This document shows, piece by piece, positions 59,401 through 64,000 of a DNA stretch of 64,000 bases (position 1 is its first letter; the number at the start of each line of letters is the position of its first letter). The DNA is from Notospermus geniculatus (Eukaryota; Nemertea; Pilidiophora; Heteronemertea; Lineidae). The stretch is taken from the NCBI GenBank assembly GCA_002633025.1, contig NMRB01001308.1, positions 132,508 to 196,507 on the forward strand, read 5' to 3'. A program made the translations under genes and the position numbers. The notes under the pieces were generated by a model, which was not told the origin of the DNA, searched no databases, and saw nothing but the letters and a program-made list of their open reading frames with translations.

Positions 59401-62400
59401 AGAGATGGAGCTGTTGGTTGAGGGATAGGGAGGAAAAGACGCATGATACATTGTTTGCCATGACGGGCATACCAGCCCTGTGCTTGTCTGTTCACGAAAG
59501 GGAGTTTTAAACTGAATATTCTATTATGGAAGAGGTTCCACAGACGTTGTCAATTTCCATTCAACTTACGGTTACAAACAGACTTCGTACAGTCTCTGGT
59601 TCTGTACGCCGTGGCGTCACGGTGGCATGGGTATGTACGCCATGGCGTCACTGTGGCATGGTTCTGTACGCCGTGGCGTCAGGGTGCCATGGTTTTGTAT
59701 GCTGTGGCGTCACGGTGCCATGGTTTTGTACGCCTTGCGTCACAGTGCCATGGTTCTGTACGCCATTGCGTCACGGTGCCATGGTTCTGTACGCCGCCGC
59801 GTCAAGTTGCCATCATAGTTCTGTACGCCATGGCGTCACTGAGGTATGCAGGTTATAATATCTAGATGGTTTTGAAGATTTCATTGGCAAATGGTTCTCT
59901 GCTCTGGCACCAAAGACTGAATCCAGTACGTTCGGGTGTTAAAAAACTTAAAATGTTCTTCATGAAACTAGTCCGTATCAGAATTCTTGTACCAATCGTC
60001 ACGTCTTCTTTCATTTGATTCTCCCTGTAGTACAAGTTCTGTCAGAATGAGCCTAGTGGCATGAAATGATGTTGTTAAAAGGGTGACTAATAACTAAAGA
60101 CTTGTAAGAAGGCGTCGTGAAAGCATTAATTTCTTAGCAAAGATCGTAGTAAAAACTCTCCTCTCGAGGTGAATTCATCTTCAGTCTTACTGATGCAATG
60201 GAAGGGGTTCTTATTGAATACATCCATATCCGGGTTAGTTCGTCCTTTCATATTTCAATCAGAGATGACGGCTTCTGCAAGATTTTTTTGCGTTTCACGA
60301 CTCCTTCCTCTCACTCTGTATGTAATAACTAATTGAGTTGTCAGTATCGGATCTTTATGCCGTTAGGCTGATTTGATCCAACTCTTGGCTAACCCGATGA
60401 TGCCGGTGACAGTGTGTGAAGCGTTGTGTTGTTTGCAGAAAACTAATCATGGTAATGATGCGGATGCTGTGCATGATGTGAATGCAACCAGTTTATTGTG
60501 ACATTGTGGAAAAGCATGTTATCGACGGTTTGTTTCTTGATTATTCAGAAGAAGGTTTGGGTTTCTTGATGAGCAGATAAATGAAGAAACGCTTGGTGGC
60601 GTAATGAAAAATCTCGAAGACAATGCAAGAAGGATCCGCCCCGAGTTGACCTGCCACCGAACACTCCCTGAATGAACACACCTAAATCCACCATCCTGAA
60701 CTAGCATAGTCAAACTTGCGTCACCATCCAAGCCCTGAACAAGCATAATCAACCCACGTCACTATCCCCTTCCTGTACCAGCATAATCAAACCCACGTCA
60801 CCATCCGCGCCTTGAACCAGCATAATCAAACCCGCGTCACCATCCGCCCCCTGAACCAGCATAGTCAAACCACGTCACCATCCACTCCCTGAACCAGCAT
60901 AATGAAACCCGCGTCACCATCCGCTCCTTGAACCAGCATAATCAAACCCACTCCACCGGGGCCTGCTTGCAAGGCGTCCACTATTCGCCCACAGGCAAAT
61001 TGTCCGTGCACTTGTTCGTGAAATCAGGTTGAAAGTGGCCATTTTAACATGAGTTCTGTCACGATATTCTTAGTTTCTGGCCCAAGGGATTCAACTTTAA
61101 ACTCTCCTTAGAGCACGATCGACTGAATCCTGCCAATTCAGACGTTTCGTTTGCAAGCTCATTCGACCGTTCGATCAACTTACCATTGCTAGCCGGTAAA
61201 AACGGCAAGCCACTTTCCTAATGTTTGGCTATTCGTGATGGTCTGACGTCCTCTCCGCGGATAAAGAGGTGTTGCGTGGATCCCCAACCATTAATCACCT
61301 CCCCTTCCACAGCAAATGATGATACAACGAACCGTATGCCACCCATGGTCGGAGATCAATACGTTCGCGCGCTGTCTTGTCAATTAGAACTTAGCAAGGG
61401 TGAGACAAGCACCACGGCCATGGGTTAAGTGCACTTCACAGCAATATATTGCTCGTTTTTGTCGCCTCTATGTGTTTTATGCACGTTGGGGCACGGCAGA
61501 GGATGTTTGGTAACACTGGAGTAACAAATCATTCCTGTAACGGGCACAATAACATAAGCACGGGTTCATTTATCACCCACTCTGATTGCTTCTCCGTATT
61601 TCACGGCTTCAGCAAATGTTAATCACTTAGAGCTGGATTAATGAACGGTCATTTCTGGATGCTGCAGCTAATGTAGTTACGGGTAGCCACTCCGGAGCCA
61701 GTGCCTCGTGAATATAGGCCTATCTTCCTCACAAGAGACCCACCCGCTGTGATCTTTTATGTGGTATATGAACCAGACGAGATACTGTACACAGGCAACC
61801 AACCACAGTGGCACACATCTAAGTAACCAATCAAAGACCTTTTTACATTAAGAGACAAACACAGCGTTTAAGTAACCAATCAAAGAGCTTGTTTCATTGA
61901 AAAACAAACACAGCGTTTAAGTAACCAATCAAAGAGCTTGTTACATTGAAAAACAAACACAGCGTTTAAGTAACCAATCAAAGAGCTTGTTACATTGAAG
62001 AGACAAGCATTGCGATCAAGGGACCAATGACGGCGATGATTGTCCCTTTGAAAGATCCAATCGTATTTATTGTCCCCATGAGTGAACCAATCCAATTGTT
62101 TGGCCGGATTGGATCCATTTCCCCACGAGAGGGCATGACGCACTCTGACCCTAGCAGACACCTGCTTCAATGCCTTGGCAACTTCAATGGTAATGTAATG
62201 TACGTCACTGCGAAATGTGCATGAAATCGTTGCTGGTGGCATGGAGCGAGGTTGGAGACGCACTGTGTTTCTGTCCGTCGTGCGCTGTTGTTGCAGTCCT
62301 TCTTACTTCTATACGTGTAATATGTACGTCTATAATGATAAAGCCGAAACTGAACCCTGACCTCATTCAATTTGACTAAATCTTTTAGAAGAATGACACA

Positions 62401-63853
62401 CAACATCGCATCCTTTGCCCAATGTGTCCCATCTCGATTTGATTAACTGCTTTGTTCGCATAAAGACACAGTTTTCCTCGGCGATATATAGACTATTCCC
62501 TCTATATCGACATCCCCAAGGGATGATACATTTTACAATCAGCCTCAGCATATATGTCATTAATTATTCGTCCTCATCCGGCGGCGGTATCTTCCTCGGC
62601 ATCGATCGAGACTCAATCCTGTAACTTGATCGAATTGGTTGGGCTGTCCTTGCAGCTGTCACCCCACAGTTGGTTCATACACAATATCATATCTCTCTCT
62701 GAGATGAGAAGTAATATTGGCTTGTCCGCAAGCCCCCCCCCCCCCAACACACACACCTCCACCGCCACTAGTGCATCTGATATCGCTGTTAAAGTATGGC
62801 GTAAGATGAGCCCCTAAAGGCAGCAAATACAGTGCTATTTATACCCCAACAGTGCATCAAATCTTCCTGCCGTCATTTATTTTTTCGTTTTCTTACAGAG
62901 AAGTTTCAAAATGAAGAAAATGGTCAAATTCCCAATGGTGCCGTCATCAAGGCAGACGAATACTTTGCACGACCGAGCAGAAAGTAAGTAATAAATGAGA
63001 GAAAAACGTCACAAAATTTGACGTCACTGACGTAAGCCACTGCGTCCGCGTCATTATGAATGACGTTGTGACGTGCATTTCTTCTCTGTGACGTAATACT
63101 TTATGACGTTCTAGGACGCTAACTGGTGGTGGCCTCTGACGGCAGTAAAGTCTCCCATTCTATCTTCATATTGATTTTCTTCATCAGCCGCTCGAGGCGT
63201 TGAAGTGATAACCCTTCAGTGCCCCTCAACGACAACCTACAATTGTACCAATTATGGGGATTATTACAACACGCTTCATTGATCCTCTCTCTCTCTCATC
63301 CGCTTATCACGGTTTGTCATATTGTAATTAGGATTGTCTTCGCAATTAAGCACTGACAAAACATGGTATAAAATGCTGCTTTTCTGTGATTTATGCTGAT
63401 GATGGCAAGTAAAGGGCAGAAAAACACATCCAAAATTTATCGGCAAGAGTTCAGTGCTGGGGACTGACATAAACTGATCACTGGACTGAACCTTCATACC
63501 GAAGTACGTTCATAAAAACTTCATGTACTCAGCTGAAAGGTCAATTTATCGTGTTGCTGACGTAGGCAAGCATTCGCTGCTGATGAAGGCAACAGTTTTA
63601 TCCTATTACTCTGGCAATTTCTTGTTTTATGCGGCACAACCGACATAAAATCTGAGTAAACAATGTTTCCCTGGAGCATTGAAGATTGCCATGACAACAT
63701 GAAGAAAGTCATGCCAAATTAGCCAAACTACAACTCGGATTTTCTTTCGTCTCCAGACTCTCCTTTGAAGATGCCTGCTTTAAAATGATGATCACAAGAC
63801 ACTTCCGGCCAATCACAAGGTTCAGAGCGGCGGCTAGGATTATTATCATAGAG
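23292..63853 (+). CDS. K+-dependent Na+/Ca2+ exchanger, SLC24 family (NCKX3/4-like), N-terminal part
   Basis: Plasma-membrane antiporter that exports Ca2+ and K+ in exchange for Na+. Nine plus-strand coding exons: 23292-23412, 27869-28048, 51385-51536, 54881-55069, 55436-55510, 55874-55953, 56141-56244, 62899-62983, 63757-63853; phases agree and all are GT-AG. They encode 361 residues: signal-anchor-like N-terminus, glycosylated extracellular loop, first transmembrane cluster with the alpha-1 repeat ([14 protein letters not shown]), and the start of the large cytoplasmic loop. The segment [20 protein letters not shown] resembles the loop of SLC24A3/A4 (IMIT..F.P.TRL.MASR). The last exon ends in a GTCAGT donor; the second half, with the alpha-2 repeat, lies beyond the window. 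Paralogue assignment is tentative, so no symbol is given. Confidence 0.95.
26041..26838. mobile_element. Foldback (TU-like) element with 15-bp-repeat arms and 10-bp target duplication
   Basis: Both arms consist of a tandem 15-bp unit, GGTAAAAAAGGCACC-like, in opposite orientation (left arm about 26048-26161, right arm about 26693-26833). The 530-bp centre has no recognised gene. Perfect direct repeats CGGGAACCAA (26031-26040 and 26839-26848) flank the element. Inverted arms made of short tandem repeats are the hallmark of foldback elements such as Drosophila FB and the sea urchin TU family, the latter also built from 15-bp units (from memory). Confidence 0.85.
27479..27675. mobile_element. 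197-bp MITE with TACACTGTAAAAA termini
   Basis: TACACTGTAAAAA at the left end is mirrored by TTTTTACAGTGTA at the right. It ends about 190 bp before exchanger exon 2. The flanks are compatible with a TA target duplication. Confidence 0.75.
27869..28048 (+). CDS. Exchanger exon 2: extracellular N-terminal loop
   Basis: Residues 41-100. Contains three N-glycosylation sequons (NGT, NAT, NWT) within [20 protein letters not shown], then HQCTPPG, the conserved Cys-containing segment before the EFP motif of NCKX proteins. Phase 1 at both ends; acceptor CTTTTCAG, donor GTGAGT. Confidence 0.9.
29971..30200. repeat. Minisatellite, ~27-30-bp unit, about 8 copies
   Basis: Imperfect copies of GTAAGTAGGTCACAATGACG followed by TCCTTCATT. 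Most units carry a TGACGT half-CRE and a GTAAGT splice-donor-like word. Confidence 0.85.
30589..30940. repeat. Two ~175-bp diverged repeats with multiple CCAAT boxes
   Basis: Unit 1 (about 30589-30760) and unit 2 (about 30766-30940) share GACACAATGACG/GACACAATAAACGG, a TCGTTACAA block, the GCCAATCA block and a CACCAATG/GCCAATGG block. CCAAT words include AACCAATCAGAGCGCG. Confidence 0.7.
31760..33054. repeat. Tandem duplication III, unit 1
   Basis: Starts ATCAGCATAAATCCAAAATG and ends GGTGCCGAGACA; matched by 33081-34532. It carries a 61-codon open frame (31777) and a tRNA-like SINE head at 32237-32311. Only one split copy of the ~83-bp minisatellite unit is present. Confidence 0.88.
32237..32311 (-). 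mobile_element. tRNA-like SINE head, second family
   Basis: On the minus strand AGTGGCGCAGTGC (A-box-like) is followed by GTGGGTTCGATCGCC (B-box-like) at tRNA spacing. The same segment at about 33565-33633 comes from the tandem duplication, not from a second insertion. Boundaries of the full element are not clear. Confidence 0.6.
33081..34532. repeat. Tandem duplication III, unit 2
   Basis: Second copy of 31760-33054, offset 1321 bp, preceded by a poly-G run near 33064. It is longer because of the four-copy minisatellite at 33846-34172. It ends exactly where a MITE (34533-34745) begins. Confidence 0.88.
33846..34172. repeat. ~83-bp minisatellite, 4 copies
   Basis: Each unit contains GGACGTCCTGCTCGCGG, CAGTCCTTCAGCAGAGCAGC and GGTGTATTTACATCCAACAC. 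Open frames across it come from the unit length and do not look like a real protein. Confidence 0.9.
34533..34745. mobile_element. 213-bp MITE with perfect 29-bp terminal inverted repeats
   Basis: The left end AGTATATAGGCTCTGAAGG is the exact reverse complement of the right end ending CCTATATACT, over 29 bp. The AT-rich interior is partly self-complementary (AGCACTTTTT / AAAAAGTGCT). Confidence 0.92.
35009..35213. repeat. ~43-bp minisatellite, about 5 copies
   Basis: Unit: GGTTTCGGTCATTCTACTCT followed by GGCCCATAACCTGCACAAAA. Outer copies are more diverged. Confidence 0.9.
35511..35695. mobile_element. 185-bp MITE with TGACGT motifs, copy 1
   Basis: Outer termini GGAACCCGCA / TGCAGGTTCC are inverted, and the inner arms include GGCGGCGCTG and CAGCGCCTCC. 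The second copy, at 53103-53284, is better preserved. Confidence 0.75.
36453..37082. repeat. Tandem duplication IV, unit 1
   Basis: Starts ATTGACCGCAGCTGACC; matched at 37170. Internally it contains degenerate ~75-bp repeats with CTTATCCATTAC and TTAATCCGCC. It carries a palindromic insertion (36673-36739) missing from unit 2. Confidence 0.88.
36673..36739. mobile_element. 63-bp perfect palindrome inserted in unit 1 of duplication IV
   Basis: CTTGGAGGAATTATACTGAC opens a 29-bp arm, a 5-nt spacer CTGTA follows, then the exact reverse complement (36677-36739). The paralogous site in unit 2 reads CCATTACTCAACC with no insert. A CTC repeat flanks the insert. Confidence 0.85.
37170..37731. repeat. 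Tandem duplication IV, unit 2
   Basis: Second copy of 36453-37082, offset 717 bp. Lacks the palindrome and so provides the empty site. Confidence 0.88.
39623..42531. repeat. Tandem duplication V, unit 1 (2.9 kb)
   Basis: Starts TCTAATGGATCGACTCGG and ends TTGTCCACTTA, directly followed by unit 2. Contains a 58-bp minisatellite (40153-40502) and a CCCAACCTCGTC-rich stretch near 41690-41760. Confidence 0.92.
40153..40502. repeat. ~58-bp minisatellite, ~6 copies (unit 1 of duplication V)
   Basis: Repeats of GAATCATACAATAGACGA, a CATTTCG/AATTTCG block, and AAGTCATCCGAATCATACA. The counterpart array lies at 43183-43538 in unit 2. Confidence 0.9.
42738..42866 (+). mobile_element. 5'-truncated retroposon tail with (ATC)n end
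   Basis: 129 bp ending TCAAATAAATTTACATCATC and a short ATC run. TCACA (5 bp) flanks it on both sides (42733-42737, 42867-42871). Unit 1 of duplication V has the single empty TCACA site near 39820. Polyadenylation-like AATAAA and a trinucleotide tail are typical of CR1/L2-type LINE ends. Confidence 0.75.
43183..43538. repeat. ~58-bp minisatellite, ~6 copies (unit 2 of duplication V)
   Basis: Same unit as 40153-40502, with different copy order and indels, showing that the arrays changed after the duplication. Confidence 0.9.
45863..48408. repeat. 212-bp satellite array, 12 near-identical copies
   Basis: Twelve head-to-tail copies of exactly 212 bp, starting at 45863 with AATGTTATCGTCATCAAATC and ending GGCTGCAAAAACAA. 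Copies differ at almost no position: the first has CCTTTTTGGG instead of CTTTTTTGGG, the last has CCACAGCC instead of CCACAACC. Each copy has a 90-codon frame on plus and a 72-codon frame on minus that run into the next copy; as 212 is not divisible by 3, no frame continues. A partial palindrome ATACGTACAGACGTAT lies in each unit. Confidence 0.97.
49186..49540. repeat. ~60-bp minisatellite with CCACCAATCAGAACC boxes
   Basis: About six diverged copies of CCACCAATCAGAACCTGC, TGTCGCATGCATTGTTAGCG. Each has a CCAAT box in the same orientation. A further ACCAATGAGAATC lies at 49523. Confidence 0.85.
50890..51135 (-). mobile_element. tRNA-derived SINE (independent copy)
   Basis: Body matches 15690-16000 (GGCACCACGGCTTACTGTCC, CTTGCCCTTGCAAAGACAC on plus). 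On minus, the head near 51068-51125 has a good B box (GGGTTCGAATCC), but the A-box half is altered. Flanking inverted segments (CCTGAAGAAATT / AATTTCTTCAGG; TCCGTCA / TGACGGA) suggest insertion into a hairpin element. Confidence 0.75.
51232..51264. repeat. Compound microsatellite (GGC)n(AAC)n
   Basis: GGCGGCGGCGGC followed by ACAACAACAACAACAACAAC, about 120 bp before exchanger exon 3. Confidence 0.9.
51385..55953 (+). CDS. Exchanger exons 3-6: first membrane cluster with alpha-1 repeat
   Basis: Residues 101-265. Exon 3 holds [19 protein letters not shown] and the first membrane helix ([19 protein letters not shown]). Exon 4 is the alpha-1 repeat: [20 protein letters not shown], then [20 protein letters not shown]. 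The acidic and serine residues of GSSAPE line the ion site in this family. Exons 5 and 6 give [16 protein letters not shown] and [16 protein letters not shown], the following helices. Between exons 3 and 4 lie several MITEs (51550-54736). Confidence 0.95.
51550..51719. mobile_element. 170-bp hAT-like MITE just downstream of exchanger exon 3
   Basis: Inverted ends contain ACTGGTTCCCGTCTTTGCCG. Perfect 8-bp direct repeats GGCGAACA flank it (51542-51549 and 51720-51727), the target length of hAT elements. The insertion begins 13 bp after the last base of exon 3 (51536). A relic of the same family lies in the POLR2I/NXF1 promoter. Confidence 0.87.
52618..52812. mobile_element. 195-bp MITE rich in TGACGT, copy 1
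   Basis: Arms of about 70 bp: CTGCCGTTAGAGG, GTTAGCGGTCCTAGAA and AAATCTGACGTCACAGA, mirrored on the right. Includes two full TGACGTCA CRE palindromes. Confidence 0.87.
53103..53284. mobile_element. 182-bp MITE with TGACGT motifs, copy 2
   Basis: Inner arms GGCGCTGTGAGCGGTTGTAC and GTACAACCGCTCACAGCGCC are exact inverses; the outer ends match those of 35511-35695. The centre is rich in GACGTC and TGACGT words. Confidence 0.85.
53896..54027. mobile_element. Hairpin MITE (GGGAGTTTTCGC family), copy 2
   Basis: Same family as 22460-22590: TAGGGAGTTTTCGCAAA at the left, mirrored AACTCCCTA at the right. Slightly diverged (AACGCCAACGCCAACGCC near 53935). Confidence 0.9.
54031..54159. mobile_element. 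Hairpin MITE (GGGAGTTTTCGC family), copy 3, adjacent to copy 2
   Basis: Starts three bases after copy 2 and is closer to the copy at 22460-22590 (TTGTTCGGTGCTGCCTTCG, GGGATTGGCGTTCGCG). The side-by-side pair probably reflects insertion next to or into the target of an earlier copy. Confidence 0.9.
54590..54736. mobile_element. 147-bp MITE upstream of exchanger exon 4
   Basis: AGTTTCGCTAGCAGCCATCT is mirrored by AGATGGCTGCTCGCGAAACT, and the arms extend over about 45 bp. The AAGATGGCTGC ends resemble YY1 sites. It ends 144 bp before exon 4. Confidence 0.88.
56141..63853 (+). CDS. Exchanger exons 7-9: start of the large cytoplasmic loop
   Basis: Residues 266-361: [20 protein letters not shown], a variable segment with [14 protein letters not shown], then [20 protein letters not shown], and finally [11 protein letters not shown]. 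The last part corresponds to the conserved loop motif before the long acidic stretch of NCKX3/4. Exon 8 is separated from exon 7 by 6.65 kb (56245-62898), and an alternative exon there cannot be ruled out. Confidence 0.88.
57641..57815. mobile_element. 175-bp MITE with 21-bp terminal inverted repeats
   Basis: TAAAGGCGCCTCTCCACGTG at the left is mirrored by CACGTGGAGAGGCGCCTTTA at the right. Inner arms include GGGCAACTCAA/GAATTGCCC. Partial copies flank it at about 57540-57640 and 57855-57975, and others lie at 11570-11725 and 28185-28265. Confidence 0.9.
59597..59850. repeat. ~30-bp minisatellite, ~8 copies
   Basis: Unit TTCTGTACGCCGTGGCGTCA followed by CGGTGCCATGG. Several frames stay open because the period is close to a multiple of three. 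Confidence 0.92.
60692..60957. repeat. ~37-bp minisatellite, ~7 copies
   Basis: Unit CCTGAACCAGCATAATCAAA followed by CCCACGTCACCATCCG. Confidence 0.92.
61822..61998. repeat. ~48-bp minisatellite with CCAAT boxes, ~4 copies
   Basis: Unit GTAACCAATCAAAGAGCTTG followed by TTACATTGAAAAACAAACAC. Further CCAAT words continue to about 62100 (GGACCAATGACG, GAACCAATCCAATTG). Confidence 0.92.
63007..63156. mobile_element. TGACGT-rich MITE, copy 2 (5'-truncated), exchanger intron 8
   Basis: Right half matches 52618-52812 (TGACGTTCTAGGACGCTAAC, GGCAGTAAAGTCTCCC). The left outer arm is missing. It starts about 23 bp after exon 8 ends (62983). Confidence 0.75.
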
Positions 63854-64000
63854 GTCAGTGTCGGCAAAGATTCTAGACAGGAAGCTCATCGCTCTTTAGT
63901 ATAGATAACTCTCACCCAGACTCTTCTATGATTTCACTTCATAGCCACGAAAGCTGCTTAGAATATTGTCGATGTAATGGTACCATCTACAGTTAACTGT

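Larger units (their letters stand above)
56245..62898 (+). other. Exchanger intron 7 (6.65 kb)
   Basis: Contains MITE copies (57540-57970), three minisatellites (59597-59850, 60692-60957, 61822-61998) and a poly-C run at 62731. No coding exon with both splice sites was recognised; 58111-58434 is an open frame without family resemblance. Confidence 0.7.

Noticed and set aside
59526-59865. Three overlapping frames rich in CHGSVRHGVTVPWF
   Set aside because: They are translations of a ~30-bp minisatellite, which keeps several frames open by its period.

Overview
This is eukaryotic genomic DNA: long spliced genes, canonical GT-AG introns, tRNA-derived SINEs, many hairpin-type MITEs and several tandem duplications. 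The protein sequences, the frequent AGGCCTA words and a 15-bp-repeat foldback element suggest a marine invertebrate deuterostome, most likely an echinoderm. The species is inference; the gene identities are read from the sequence.

Four genes lie in two head-to-head pairs. (1) POLR2I (RPB9 subunit of RNA polymerase II), minus strand, first three coding exons at 765-116, running off the left edge. (2) NXF1/TAP mRNA export receptor, plus strand, 23 coding exons from 1184 to 14234, 645 residues and apparently complete. (3) A serine beta-lactamase-related (PF00144-type) membrane-anchored hydrolase, minus strand, eight coding exons from 22295 to 19470, with a second intact copy of its last two exons further downstream. 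(4) The N-terminal 361 residues of a K+-dependent Na+/Ca2+ exchanger of the SLC24 (NCKX3/4-like) family, plus strand, nine coding exons from 23292 to 63853, continuing past the right edge. Only 418 bp separate the POLR2I and NXF1 start codons, and about 1 kb separates the hydrolase and exchanger starts, so both pairs probably use shared divergent promoters. POLR2I and NXF1 act at successive steps of mRNA production (transcription, then export).

Regions: 1-766 POLR2I; 766-1183 shared promoter with a MITE relic; 1184-14234 NXF1, including a 6.1-kb intron full of hairpin elements; 14235-18248 NXF1 3' flank, mostly a 1.7-kb tandem duplication carrying a SINE; 18249-22295 hydrolase, whose 3' end sits in a ~1-kb tandem duplication; 22296-23291 second divergent promoter; 23292-64000 exchanger, dominated by a 23.3-kb intron 2 (28049-51384).

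That large intron holds three direct tandem duplications (about 1.3, 0.7 and 2.9 kb), twelve near-identical copies of a 212-bp satellite, several minisatellites and numerous MITEs. Comparing duplicated segments gives 'filled versus empty site' evidence for three small insertions: a 110-bp element with 9-bp target duplication, a 63-bp perfect palindrome, and a retroposon tail. Other notable points are a GC-AG terminal intron in NXF1, introns at the end of the NXF1 leucine-rich-repeat region whose retention would give a truncated protein like the mammalian short TAP isoform, and unrelated minisatellites that each carry CCAAT boxes.
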